Source: Cunninghamia lanceolata (lineage: Eukaryota; Streptophyta; Pinopsida; Cupressales; Cupressaceae). Taken from it: DNA of 64,000 nucleotides. A program made the position numbers and the translations under genes. Shown piece by piece: positions 24,570 to 36,330 of this stretch. Positions within the stretch are counted from its first letter, which is position 1, and every line of letters begins with the position of its first letter. The stretch lies in the NCBI GenBank assembly GCA_027924645.1, contig BSBN01000781.1, positions 1,240,001 through 1,304,000 on the forward strand, read 5' to 3'. Under the pieces are notes generated by a model, which was not told where the DNA came from, did no database searches, and worked only from the letters and a program-made list of their open reading frames with translations.

Positions 24570-26288
24570 TGTCATGCCCGCATCTCCTGTGCAGACACGA
24601 CACACGCACATGCGTGTCATGACCACATCTAACATGTGGTCATGACTCGAACTGCGAAAATTTTTCTCCCTAACCCTGAAAACCACCTCGCATGTGCTTG
24701 CGTGCTTGGTGGCAATGTGCCTTAGGCATAAACATGACAACATAAAAGATGAAGTGTAGGCTGTCTAGGGGTATACGACACAAAGTGTGTTGCTTTTAGG
24801 GTTAGACTGTTTTAAAACAGATCGCTAGTATCCTAGGTGAAGATAGTTTCACCGACTCGAACCCTAACTACTCAAATCGAAAGGTGAAGTTTTATGATGT
24901 CATGATAGCGCATGGTTGAAGGTGAAAGATGGAATGGAATAGATGGAACTTTGCATCAAAAATACCCTAGAATCTAGCATAACGCATTTTTTGATAAATG
25001 TAAAGAACAAGAATTTTAAAATAACTCGTCTACAAGAAAATAAACTTCGTAGTATAATTAAAATAAAACCCAAGGTCAAATCATAATAAATCACCAATAG
25101 GAGGGACTAATAAAATAAACAATTAAAATAATTAAATAAAAATAGTTAAGAAAAAAAATAATACGATTAAGTAGTTATTAAATAAACTTAGAACGATACA
25201 AACGCTATAAAATAAAAAGGTAAAATTAACTTAAATTGACCATACGTCGGTTATCTCCAACCGAAGACCGAGTTCGTTATTAAATATAATTGGCATTATA
25301 TTTAATATCTCACTCGAATTTAATGGATGAGGGAGGAGGGTTCAAATAACCCTCCCCGTAATTTATTAATATTCAAATTGATTTTAATTCACGACGTAAA
25401 AATTAACAATGAAAAACTCAATATAATTAACTCGGTAAAATTTTCCGCCAAGCAGAGGAAGATGGAAATCTAGTTCCATTAAAGTGGATTTGACAATAAG
25501 GGGAAACAATTCTTCCCAATGTAATAAATAGTCCCCAAGTTAAAATAATTTCCCAAGGTAATTAATTAATTGCAAATCCCATTCAAAATTAAAACAAGGT
25601 TAAGTAAAAAACTCCTAAGGTGAAACAAAAATAAGGCAAAAGCAAAATTTAAAGGGAAGGGAAATAAAATCTCTCCTCTCAAATTCCCTCTCCAAAAAAA
25701 AAAAAAAGTAAATATATAATGTTTTCTAAATAGGTAGCCCTAATGAAGATAACTCTAAATGTTCATTATGAAACCCTAAACATTTAAAAATTTTCAACTC
25801 TAAACACAAGGTTGCCCCAATCACAAAATAATACTGAGAGATCAAAGAGAACCATAATCTCATTTTACTCCTCTTTGTGCCCTAATCATCTTCTATTCTT
25901 CTCTTGTTTGTTTTCTCTTTTTTTTGTATGCAAGTTTAGGTTATTGGTAGCAGCCATTGGAGGGGGGCATGTCCAAGAGTAGAAGTCTAAAAGTAGAGAG
26001 GTGGCGGCATGGTGGTGCTGTGGAGTTTCAATGGAGGAAGGTGGAGGTTTTGTTGTGAGGCGGAGGTGTGGAATGGTGGAGAGGTGGTGGTGTGTGGGAG
26101 GTGCTGCGCGCAGAAGGGCGGCGAAACTGATGGTGGTGTGGTCGTGGTTTCTGGTGGTGGGTGGCATATGGGGGGGAAGTCTGCAGTTGGGGTAAGGGGG
26201 GTTGGAGGAAGGTAGGCGGTGGTCAGGGGAGGTTAAGGTGGTGGGAGGTGGTGTGTATGGCGGGCGGGACGCTGTGCATGAAGTGTGT

Positions 26289-26370
26289 GGGGGGGGGTGT
26301 GGGGAAGGCAGAGCCCCCACCCACACCCGCAGGTGTGGGTGGAGGCTCCGCCTCCCCCACACCCCACTGT
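26289..26370. repeat. GC-rich palindrome in B2
   Basis: An imperfect inverted repeat of about 80 bases. The inner arms CCCACCCACACC and GGTGTGGGTGG flank a loop of about four bases, and the outer arms GTGTGGGG..GGC and GCC..CCCCCACAC extend it. It sits in the only GC-rich block of an otherwise AT-rich element. Confidence 0.8.
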
Positions 26371-26553
26371 TTGCTAAAGATCAGGAGGGGGGGCTGTGGC
26401 AGCGCCACAACCCTCTGTGGTAACAATTTTTTTTTATTTTTTTATTTTTTTGCTTTTGTTTTTTTTATTTTATTTTTTGAAAAGAAATATTTAAAACTGT
26501 GATATGTATCATTTTTTTTTAAACATATATAAACTTAACATAGATAACTCACT

Positions 26554-26561
<8 letters not shown>

Positions 26562-26590
<29 letters not shown>

Positions 26591-26602
26591 CCAAGCACAT
26601 AT

Positions 26603-26633
<31 letters not shown>
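26562..26633. repeat. (AC)n and (AT)n microsatellites in B2
   Basis: A run of about 14 AC units (26562-26590) is followed by about 17 AT units (26599-26633), with one break. Confidence 0.92.
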
Positions 26634-27056
26634 TTAACAATCTAAATTTACTTATATAATGAAATGTATAAAAACCTCATACTTACAATCTCTTTTTTTT
26701 TTTTAAAAATAGAATATACATTTTTCAGATACATAAATTTATTTTTTGTGTATATATGTTCTCTAATTTACACAGCAATGTTTTATAAGTGTTTTACAAC
26801 TACACACAATGGCTATTAATTAGAGTTGCTACTTACTAATAATAATCCCAATAAATCAATAGCACCTCATAGACAAAAATAAATTAAAAGGGCAGAAGTG
26901 TAAAGCACATTATCCCTTTTTTTTATATATAAAATGAAATAAACCTGAATTCAACCACATCCCCACATATGCTTCACTTGAGAAGATTGAGATAGAAAAC
27001 TGAACATTCCCATGTCCCCTTATTTTTTTTGAAAGACAAATTACAGAAATACATAT

Positions 27057-27808
27057 TGTGATAGGTGAAAGTCAGGTGTGGAAGATCAGACATAGTCATG
27101 AAACCCTAACCCTACCATCATCAAGGAATCTAACCGAAATGAAATCAAAGGATAATGCGATTCAAGCATAACATCACCTAGACCGTGCGATTCCTTGTTT
27201 GAGAGAGAGATGTGGACTGCTTCTTCAACAATGAACAATTGCAAAGCTGAAAGCTGCCATGATTGATGATGAAAGCTCGATTGGATGATCAAATGCTCAG
27301 GATGCTAATGTAGGTGCTATCTGATTGTTGGATCCCCCTTGTATGGAATGACAGGGTGTTTATATAGGGCTCAGCTAAGATCAATCGACGGTGGAGATTC
27401 AGAGGCTGTGTGAATGGCTAGGATTGAAAGATACTAAATTTAGGTTCCATTAGTTGTGCATGTGAAGGATTTTAAATGAAAGTTGTCTTACAACACATGA
27501 TTGACTGGACAAGTGTTGGAATGTGATGAAAGGTGAGTAGTTAATTCAAATAAAATATTTGAATTAGTTGGGATATGAGTTGGATATTAATTAAATAAAT
27601 AAAATTTATTTAATTAATAGGATAAATGCATAAAATGAGATAAGACATGATGTGGAATTAATTAAATAAATACAATTTATTTAATTAATTGGCTAAGTGG
27701 ATGAGAATAGGATTTTAATTAAATAAATAAAATTTATTTAATTAATTGGCTAATGGATTAGTGATTTAACAAGGTGTCGCTAGACATGGACAAATTTGGG
27801 TGTCTACA
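27057..27808 (-). mobile_element. 3' LTR of element G (752 bp)
   Basis: In minus orientation it starts TGTAGACACCC and ends CACCTATCACA. It pairs with 43632-44383 with about nine differences. A run of near-palindromic AATTAAATAAAT / ATTTATTTAATT blocks lies at about 27590-27750. The 68-codon frame at 27086 recurs in the other LTR only because the DNA does. Confidence 0.95.
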
Positions 27809-27823
27809 TTTTGCCCCTCTTTG
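27809..27823 (-). other. Polypurine tract of element G
   Basis: On the minus strand AAAGAGGGGCAAAA directly precedes the 3' LTR (TGTAGACACC). This is the normal plus-strand primer and confirms minus orientation. Confidence 0.88.
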
Positions 27824-28261
27824 ATACAATGTTCGATAGAACGTTGTGTCGAAGAAGATGTGAGATGCGTTCAATAAACAAGTTATGCCCCAGTGTAACT
27901 GGCAGGTGATGCCCCCTCGAGAGGTAAGCCAGGCGAACCAGGAAGGGCTGGGTTGGATCTCGATAGAAGAAAAAGGCTGAAAAGAGGGCAGACGCGAAGG
28001 AAATGGGGGTTGCATGGAAGAAAATAGGCTATGGCATAGAAGAATTAGGGTTTGGAGAAGGGCTATAAGTAGGTGCTTCAAGGGCAAATAGGCTCATTTG
28101 TGCTCATTTGTGCTTAGAAACTTAGAGAAATCCAGAGCTCCAGAGAGTGAGAGTGGCAGAGCTAGCAGGATGGTGATTCCAAGCAGAGATCATCGTGCGG
28201 AGCGAGTGAGGACACATGGATGACCAGAGGGAGCAGGCGCACCGGTATGTTTCAAACTTTT

Positions 28262-28860
28262 TCCCAAAAGCGTGTAATTAATAGCCTAAAAGCGTAATTA
28301 ATGCACACAAGTCACCAAAAGCGACTAGGTTAGGGGATAGTCAGTATAGGTCGCTTATGGAGGGAAATAGACCGCTTAGAGTATGTCGGGTCACTTATGA
28401 GCGCGGGCAGGTCGCTTAGGAGAAAAGTGGTCGCATCCTGTCGGCGGGAGAAAGATCGGCTAAAATGCGCATATAGAGAAAAACGAGTCACTTATAAGCA
28501 AATAACAGCCGCATAGGGTAAGACAACTCGCATATGGATAGAAATGGCTCGCATAAGGCTCATAGCGCGCTTTTAAAGCTATAATGGTCGCAGTTTGTGA
28601 GTTAGCTCGCTTATGGTAATAAGATAGGCGCATTTAGGAAAAGGGCTCGCTTTTAGAAAAAAAAAGACCCGCCTATAGCATATAGCACGCCTAAAAAGCA
28701 AGAATCAGCGCTTATAGAAGTAGAGCTTGCCTCTAGTGAAACAGTAAGCGCATGATGGAAAAGAGCTCGCATATGGGCAAAACAGAGGCGCATATGGTAA
28801 AGGGGTTCGCTAGTGAGCAGGAAAAGGTCGCATGTAGTAAAATGGACCACTTATAGCAGG
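28262..28860 (+). repeat. Degenerate array of TCGCTTATGG / TCGCATATGG words before the antisense ORF of G
   Basis: About 25 short words spaced 15-40 bases apart: GTCGCTTATGG, GTCGCTTAGG, CTCGCATATGG, GCGCATATGG and decayed forms. The spacers are A/G-rich and not alike. The array ends about 50 bases before the ATG of the antisense ORF. A related array in the other half of G (41390-43550) shows the reverse complement, AAAAGCGAC. Confidence 0.75.
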
Positions 28861-28909
28861 TGTAGGATAAAATAGCAGATAAATAGGCAAATTTTGATAT
28901 GGATGGCTA

Positions 28910-30922
28910 ATGAAATGGACTGACAAGGGTAAATGGATGATGCAGGATGTACTACCGCCATTGTTGTCACGGGAGCCCCATCCGAGAGATTTGCGGCTGG
29001 TGAGACGGTTGGATGCAGAGGAGCTACTGGTGTTGGAGATCCTGGGCTTAGAGCATGTATCCCAATTAGAGCCAGTTCAGGCACATCGAGGGCTGATGAC
29101 AACAATGGTGGAGCGATGGATGAGCGAGCACAGTTCATTCTTGTTACCGACAGGAGAGGCGACCATTACCTTAGAGGATGTATTCCAGATTTTGAGGATT
29201 CCGATAGATGGAGACCATGTAGATTATGATCCAGAGATGGGTCCAACTGCATTCAGGAGATTGTTTGGGACACCAGACATCGGAGCAGAGGGTTCAGAGA
29301 TACCGATGGGGAGGATGGAGGAGCTCTGCGATAGATTACAGCGGGTGGTAGTGGCTATCATTAGATGGCTAGTGGGTGATAGGAGAGCTAGAGGTTTTCC
29401 CGTAGGATGGGGGACAGTGATGGAGGGCATGTTCTCTTATGGCACGAGATATGCGTGGGCAGAGTGCGTGTTGGGACAGCTCTATCATTACCTGCATGAT
29501 TGTGCGTACATATTCGGAGCCAGTATGTCAGCAGGGGTGACAGTTTTGCATGTATGGGCATATGAGCACATTCCGGTGACGAGACCAGAGGGATGGGTTG
29601 CTAGAGCAGCAGGAGAGCCATTTGCTCGAATGTATAGAGGAGCCTTGACTTATCGACAGCGCCGAGGAGTGGTATATTGGCAGCGAAGATTGGATGAGGT
29701 AGACAGATTTGTATGGAGGCCCTGGCTAGGATGTGAGCAGTGGGAGGAGGAGGATGCGGAGCTTGTCTATGCTAGACAGGCGAGATACATTTTTGGACGC
29801 GGCGTGTACATTATAGAGCGCTATTTGCCAGAGAGAGCCCTGAGACAGTTTGGAGAGGCACAGGCAGTACCTGTTGGTGATGCCATTTTTGGGAGGACGA
29901 GGCAGGAGGTATTTGATTGGGGTCCAGAGGTTGTGGTTGACACAGCTTTGGCAGAGAGAGATGGACTACAGCCAGTAGCATGGCAGTGGAGACAGGGTCC
30001 TGCAGATCCAGGCACATTGCCAGAGTATGATGTATACTGGGCGACAGCTAGGCCGACTCGGTTGACACGAGATGGGGAGATTAGAGAGATTGGGATGGAG
30101 AGGCCAGTTCGGAGGAGACGACGACGGGCTCCACTAGCACAGGCAGTAGTGCCAGCTGCACCAGGGATACAGATGCCAGGGCAGGTGCCAGGTCAGGCTG
30201 CTATATTAGCACAGCCACAAGCACAGATCGGAGCAGGAGATGATGTGGGTATTCAGCAGTTGCGGAGATGGATCAGAGAGGAGAGGAGATGGAGGCAGCG
30301 GGCACAGATGAGGCTGAGGAGAGTGGAGATGGATAGGCATCAGGCCGTGATTAGTCTGCGGCATGCTAGAGCACAGGCACAGACTTATCAAGCTCAGCTA
30401 CAGTTGGGAGCACAGAGAGGAGATGGACAGGATGACAGTGCTCTGGCTAGAGTGACAGGATAGAGGGATATAGCTAGGCAGCATGAGCAGATGATGAGGC
30501 TTGAGCGAGATACTGCAGTATAGCAGGAGCAGGCTATGAGAGTAGAGAGAGATGGTCTGTGAGCTGAGAGAGATAGGGCAGTGCAGCAGCTGCAGGGGAT
30601 GACTAGTGAGCGAGATAGAGCAGTGGCTGCCTTGGGGACTGATGGAGCTACCATGTACTTGGCCACACAGTTGACAGCGGTACAGGCAGATTTGCGGAGA
30701 GTGCAGGGTGAGGCTGAGTATTACAGAGGCCTATATTATGGAGCTGTGCCGGCAGAGCAGAGACAGCCTAGCTTCAGGAGCAGGTCAGGGGCGTCGAGCT
30801 CACGGAGGTCGGGTGGATCTAAATCAGTAGCCTCAGTGATGGGGCCACCGAGAGATGGAGCACCAGGTACAGGACCTAGTGGCGGTGGTGGTCAGGGCGA
30901 GGGAGCTGGTAGTAGTCGCTAG
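28910..30922 (+). pseudogene. Antisense ORF of G with a plant mobile domain
   Basis: From the ATG at 28910 the frame is open for 517 codons, then continues after stops at about 30461, 30521 and 30560 to a final stop at 30922, about 670 codons in all. Residues 60-110 read VERWMSEHSSFLLPTGEATI and then TLEDVFQILRIPIDGD; a [V/L]ERW..E..[T/S]F.[L]P.GE.TITL.DV......[P]IDG pattern is the core of the plant mobile domain (aminotransferase-like, PF10536). The middle is Trp/Arg-rich; residues 440-600 look like a coiled coil rich in ERD/RAV repeats; the tail is Ser/Gly-rich. It lies between integrase and the 3' LTR on the strand opposite to gag-pol, where some Tat elements carry extra ORFs. Its role is unknown; a link to DNA or chromatin is inferred only from the domain. 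Confidence 0.88.
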
Positions 30923-33201
30923 GGCATACCTTGTTTATATTGTATTATGATGAGGCCTAGAGCCGTTGTTGTACATTCATTCTTTTCAGGGCTCAGCTTG
31001 TATTGTAGACACTTGTATTTTGACACACATGTATATATATATATATATGGCAGTTTTGGCGATCTATATGATGTTATAATGATCGTGATGTTGATATTAT
31101 GATGGCTATGCATGTTATGTGTATGGGTTATATATGGATTATGGATGGATGTTTATGAAAATGGTAATGGAATATAAAATGTATGAATATGGAAAAGGTA
31201 ATGATATGAATAGATGTAGGCCTATAGGTAGATGGTAATGAAAGAGATATATAATGGACTTATGTATGGCTAACACTTGTTTTGCAGGAGCGGGGATATG
31301 GAGAAAAGATGATAGATATGATCGACCTTGGCTGAGGATGATGGAACGAATGGATAGATAGAATGAATAAGTAGGATGATGATGGGCAGCTTTCAAGTAA
31401 TTGCTCAAAATGAAAAGAAATGCAGTCCTTATGTTTGATATAGCATATGGATGTTATGCACCAGGGTATAAGAAACCAAGGTGTCAAGGTATCCAATGCG
31501 TAACTAGCATGTTACAATCTTGTCTGAACGCATGTGGTCAAGATGTGGAGCCAACATGCACAAGATATGAATAACAGCTAGTGTTGGACTTTGACGCTAC
31601 AAACAATGGTTTGAGCTTATCTCCACTACACATAATGATAGCTTGCTGGTTATATGTATGGAGTTAGTCTTAACATAGAATAGTCTCAAATGCATAAGAG
31701 ACTGTTTAGCTTCTCAGATGCTAGAGATATTGATATGTAAGATGCTAATCCCAACACGTACAAGATACCAATACGCATAGGAAGAGAATAAGATCATCCC
31801 ACAAACACGGCATACGAAAGCTATATGACCATGCCCCAGTCCTTACTTCATCACAACATACCAAGATATAAATAGATCAAGGCAGTCTTGATTAGGTATA
31901 GAAAAGGGACAATAGATAAATCAAAAGATAAAACAAAAGATACTGTCATCATGTTCTCTTGCCAAATTTTGGGTGCTCTTGGATGGATCAAGCTGGTGCT
32001 TTGTTAAAAGGAAAGCTACATCCTGTTGAAGGCTAAAGTTGTTGATAAACGGCTATAGCAAATGTTGGCTTAAGGCATGCGGACAAATAGCTTCTGGCAT
32101 ACCTTTGATTGATTAAAGTGCTTGAGCTTGCAATATACACATGGATTGCTTCTTATTTGAGCTGATCAAAGAGAAGAAGATGGATGATGCAATGAAGATG
32201 AAGAAGATGGGGTGGATCATCGGTGCTTGAGTACTGGAAACTTCCTTCGTATTCCAGACTGCCTACATACCCTGTATCCATGGGATCAAAGCACATTACG
32301 ATGAAGATGAGACATGATGAATATGTAGTTCTGGGTTTTATTGATGATGTAAGTGATGAAAGATAGAAGAATGTGAGCTGAAAGATTGAAGGATGTTTAG
32401 AAGAAAGATGAAAGATAACTGATGAAAGGGGCTATCGTCTTAGCCTGAATCAGAGTGCTTCCTTCGCATCTCAGATTGCCTACATACCCTGTATCCACGG
32501 GATCAAGGCGTCAACGATAAAGCTAGATGTAGTTCTTATTAATGTGGCTAATCGGTTGGATGTTTGATCAAGCGATGTTTGTTACGATTGTTGGATGAAT
32601 GGGGATGGATTGCGAAGGTATGAGTCCTGGTTGCAAGTCGTTAGGTCATATTTGTCGGTGGACATGTGCCATGGCTGAAGTTGATAAGGTGTGCTGTGTT
32701 ATAAGCTGAGTTGTTTGATGTGTTATGAGCTAGAGATAACAGGATCCACTTCCAAATAAGACTCAACAAATGCCCCCAGTGCGGGATGAGGTTTATTATG
32801 TAGAAGCGACAATGCGGAAAAGATGTAGCCAAGATGCTAAGGTGCCAAAAGATATAGATATCACGACAATGGCTCAAGTATGATAGCTAGCATTGACAAA
32901 GGATGAAGATGAAAGGTTATGTGTGGGATTGCGATAGGGCTTATGAGTATGGCTTATACAAGATGTAGTGGGAAAAATGATCAAATGAACCAAACAGATG
33001 AGGGAAGCTAGTCACTACACATAGCGCCTGTTTGCCAGGTTTTCACTATGGTACTTATCCAAGGCGCCTGTTTACCAGGTTTTCACCAGAGGACGGATTA
33101 TTTATTGAATGTTTTTATTTTATTTATTTTTATATATATATATATATTTTTGATTTGATTTTTTTTGGATTTTTTGGCTCTTTTTGGGGAATAGCTGAGA
33201 T
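30923..33201. other. Spacer of G between the antisense ORF and the integrase end
   Basis: About 2.3 kb with no coding signal. It holds two copies of a conserved block (32255-32290 and 32471-32510) that also occurs in the LTRs of element C, and two copies of a GCGCCTG..GGTTTTCAC motif (33023-33087) that also occurs in the E2 leader. The small frames seen here are not supported. Confidence 0.7.
32255..32510 (-). repeat. Two copies of the CCCATGGATACAGGG block in G
   Basis: On the minus (sense) strand both copies read CTTGATCCC-(A/G)TGGATACAGGG-TATGTAGGCA(G/A)TCT, at 32255-32290 and 32471-32510. A GAACTACAT lies nearby in the same orientation. The same block stands in sense orientation in both LTRs of C, at about 15955-16000 and 24029-24070. 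Confidence 0.8.
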
Positions 33202-34400
33202 TCATGGATAAAACTTCTTGAGATGAACGCTGTTGACGGGTTCATCCAAGGGAATGCCTTCAGGTGTTGACAGAGTGTATGCACCGGATCCATAGACTGC
33301 TGTGATAATGAAAGGACCAAGCCAATTGGGTTCAAACTTGCCCTGTTTCTCTCGATGCTGTTGATTCCTTTGGTTTTCTTTAAGGACAAGGTCGCCAACC
33401 TGAAATTTGCGTTCTCTGATCTTTTTGTTGTAGCTGCGGCGTAGCCGGTTTTGATAGACTTGAAGATGGTTCAATGCTGTAAGGCGACGTTCATCTAATA
33501 GCTCAAGATCATGGAATCTGGACACTCGATATTCTTCATCTGAGATAGTATGTTGCAAGGATATGCGCAAAGAGGGGATCTCAACCTCGATAGGCAAAAT
33601 AGCTTCAGTGCCATAGACGAGAGCATAGGGTGTGGTGCCAGTAGGAGTTCTGACACTTGTTCTATATGCCCATAAGGCAGGATGTAGTTGTAGATGCCAA
33701 TCTCGACCAGCTTCATTAACAGTCTTTTTAAGGATCTTGATGATTGTCTTATTAGAGGCTTTAGCTTGACCGTTGCTCTGAGGATAATAAGGCGTAGAGA
33801 ACCTATGTTGAATATGGAACTTATTGCAAAGATCTCTAACCTCTTGGTTCTTGAAAGGCCGACCATTGTCTGTGACAATAGCGTGAGGAATTCCATAACG
33901 ACAGATAATGTAATGTAAGATGAATTTAGCTATTTGTTTACCTGTGATGTAGGTCATTGGTATGGCTTCTACCCACTTTGTGAAATACTTAGTGGCAGTG
34001 ATAATAAACTTATGACCATTTGATGAAGTAGGTTGGATTTTACCCACAAGATCAAGTCCCCATTGTGAAAAAGGCCATGAAGTGACAATAGGCTGAAGCT
34101 CATGTGCTGGTGCATGTATTAGATCTCCATGTTTCTGACATTGTAAACATCGCTTTGCAAATTGTTGGGCATCTTTTTCCATAGTTGGCCAATAGTATCC
34201 TGCTCGCAGAAGTTTCTTAACAAGGCCAGGGCCAGCGGAATGCGAACCGCAGACACCTTCATGTACTTCACGTAAGGCCGTTTTTGCTTCCTCGGAATCA
34301 AGACATCTAAGAAGGATACCATCAAGACTCTGGCGATAAAGGGTGTCTCCTAAGATAGTGTAACGAGAGGCTCGACGGATAAAAGTTTTACGCCGGGTGT
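33202..34400 (-). pseudogene. Integrase of element G
   Basis: Open from a stop near 34408 down to 33202 on the minus strand. The zinc region includes GYYWPTMEKDAQQFAKRCLQC and the HHCC cysteines. The core carries Asp in WGLDLVGKI, Asp in AIVTDNGRPF with GIPH before it, and Glu is expected in the QSNGQAKASNKTI segment, where typical elements read QAEA; here the position is Lys (QAKA). The C-terminal part has ALWAYRTSVRTPTGTTP, LVYGTEAILPIE, and a GPFIITAVYGSGAYTL segment. It ends LDEPVNSVHLKKFYP, a usual Tat ending. The apparent loss of the catalytic Glu would by itself inactivate it. Confidence 0.92.
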
Positions 34401-34407
34401 TGGATAG

Positions 34408-35640
34408 TTAAAGAGGCAAGGTGTGATTACGGAGATACTCGTATATATCCTTGTACCACGACGAGTGGGGACCAACAATCTCACATATGAGCTCAGATTG
34501 TGGAACTTTGAATGCTGGGATCAAAAGCTGTTCGACCAAGAATTCACATTTATGGGTGTTAGATGGCATGTCTAAAAGAGATCCAATCATAGCCATGGCA
34601 TCTGCTGCTTTGTTTTGTAGTCTTGGAATTTGCTTGAAGGTAATGTCCTCAAAATATTGCTTGAAATCGTCCACCATTAGCTTGTATGGAAGAAGCTTCT
34701 CGTCTTTTGTTTGATATTCATCTAAGACCTGTTTGATAACTAGCTGAGAATTGCCAAAGACTTGTAACTGTTTGATAGCCCATTGTACTGCCATGCGCAA
34801 ACTTGTGATTAAAGCTTCATACTCTGCTATGTTATTGGTACATGGGAATGCTATTCTGTATGATTTAGGTATGCAGTCTCCTTGGGGAGTGACAAACAAG
34901 ATACCTGCTCCAGATCCGTGTTGAGTGTATGATCCGTCAAAGTATAGCTGCCATCGTGCTGGAGAATTTAAATTAAACAATCCTTCATCAGGGAATTCTG
35001 GATATATTGGCTGAATGTCTGTGATGGGTGCTGCAGCTAATTGATCAGCAATGACTTGTCCTTTGATAGCTTTATGGTTCACGTATTGTATGTCAAATTC
35101 ACTCAAGATCATAACCCATTTTGCTAGTCTCCCTGTGAGAAGTGCTTTTGAAAGGAGATACTTGAGGGGATCCACATTAGAGATGAGCTTTGTTGTTTGG
35201 TTCAACATATAGTGTTGCAACTTTTGGGAAGCAAACACTAATGCTAAACAAGCTTTTTCCATGAACGAGTAATTAAGCTCATATCCCACAAGAGTTCTGC
35301 TAATGTAGTAGATGGCTTGTTCTTTTCCTGAATCATCATGTTGAGCTAGAAGTGCACCCAATGCTGCGGTTGTTGATGATATATAGAGCAGTAATGGACG
35401 ATCAAGTACAGGAGGTATTAACACAGGAGGTGTTGCCAAGTATTCCTTTATCTTATCAAAAGCCTGTTGACACTTTTCATCCCACTTAAAAGGTTCACCC
35501 TTACGAAGAAGATGCTGAAAAGGATGACATTTATCTGCTAGTTGTGAGATAAATCTGCGGATAGATTGTAGCCTACCCTGTAAACTACGGAGCTATTTGA
35601 GATTCGTTGGTGGAGGCATTTCTATGATAGCTTTTACCTT
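34408..35640 (-). pseudogene. RT connection, RNase H and second (archaeal-like) RNase H of element G
   Basis: After the RT thumb (AIIEMPPPTNLK, a stop near 35595, LRSLQGRLQSIRRFI) the frame is open from 35439. The first RNase H is degenerate and reads TTAALGALLAQHDDSGKEQA, then YSFMEKACLALVFASQKLQHY. A linker (KWVMILSEFDIQYVNHKAIKG) leads to a second domain: WQLYFDGSYTQHGSGAGILF with the first Asp, NNIAEYEALITSLRMA with the Glu, and FGNSQLVIKQV with the next Asp. This second RNase H is the archaeal-like domain acquired by Tat elements. It ends at a stop near 34408, just before the integrase. Confidence 0.92.
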
Positions 35641-35664
35641 AGCTGGGTCCACTTCTATCCCTCG

Positions 35665-36330
35665 TCAAGACACAATATATCCCAATAGTTTTCCTGATGT
35701 TACGCCAAATACACACTTCTTTGGGTTTAGTCTGACTTGGTATTTTTCTAATCGATCAAAAATTTGTGCCAATACTTGTAGATGTCCTTCCCTTGTCTTA
35801 GATTTTCCCAGGATGTCATCAACATAGTCTTCCATGATAGTATGAAAAAGGTCATGAAAAATAACTGTCATGGCTCGTTGATAGGTAGCTCCAGCGTTTT
35901 TGAGACCAAAAGGCATTACAACCCAGCAATATGTGCCCCATGGACAAATAAAAGATGTTTTATCTTGGTCTTCCTCTGCTATTCTGATTTGATTATAACC
36001 TGAAAATCCATCCATCAAAGATAGCATTTCGTGTCCTGCTGTAAGATCAACAATGTTGTCTATGCTTGGTAATGGAAAATCGTCTTTAGGACATGCTTTG
36101 TTAAGATCTCTAAAGTCTGTGCAGCAGCGAACTCATCCATCTGGTTTTGCTACAGGTACTAAGTTTGAAACCCATTCTGGATAATCAATAGGCTTTATGA
36201 ACTTTGCTTCTAACAGCTTCTAAATTTCTGCTTTGACCAATAAGGCAACTTGTGGATGCATTTTGTGCAATTTTTGTTTGATAGGCTTTGCATCAGGGAA
36301 TACTACTAAATGATGTACCACAAGTAAAGG
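35665..36330 (-). pseudogene. Reverse transcriptase core of element G
   Basis: The frame reads a FIKPIDYPEWVSNLVPVAK segment, a stop near 36131, then CCTDFRDLNKACPKDDFPLP with the first catalytic Asp region. FSGYNQI, WGTYCWVVMPFGLKNAGATY and EDYVDDILGKSK follow, the last with the YVDD catalytic pair. GKLLGYIVS is followed by a stop at 35665. Further stops lie at 36220. All these segments share one frame with the protease and integrase parts, so gag-pol was a single polyprotein frame from 39339 down. Confidence 0.93.

Noticed and set aside
25886..26362. 158-codon proline-rich minus-strand frame in B2
   Set aside because: It arises from a C-rich strand of a G/C-skewed block; all six frames there are open and it has no domain, no conserved start and no counterpart in B1.
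28910..30463. The antisense ORF of G as specially preserved compared with gag-pol
   Set aside because: It has 3 stops in about 670 codons and gag-pol has 11 in about 2570, which is the same density; the 517-codon open run may be chance.
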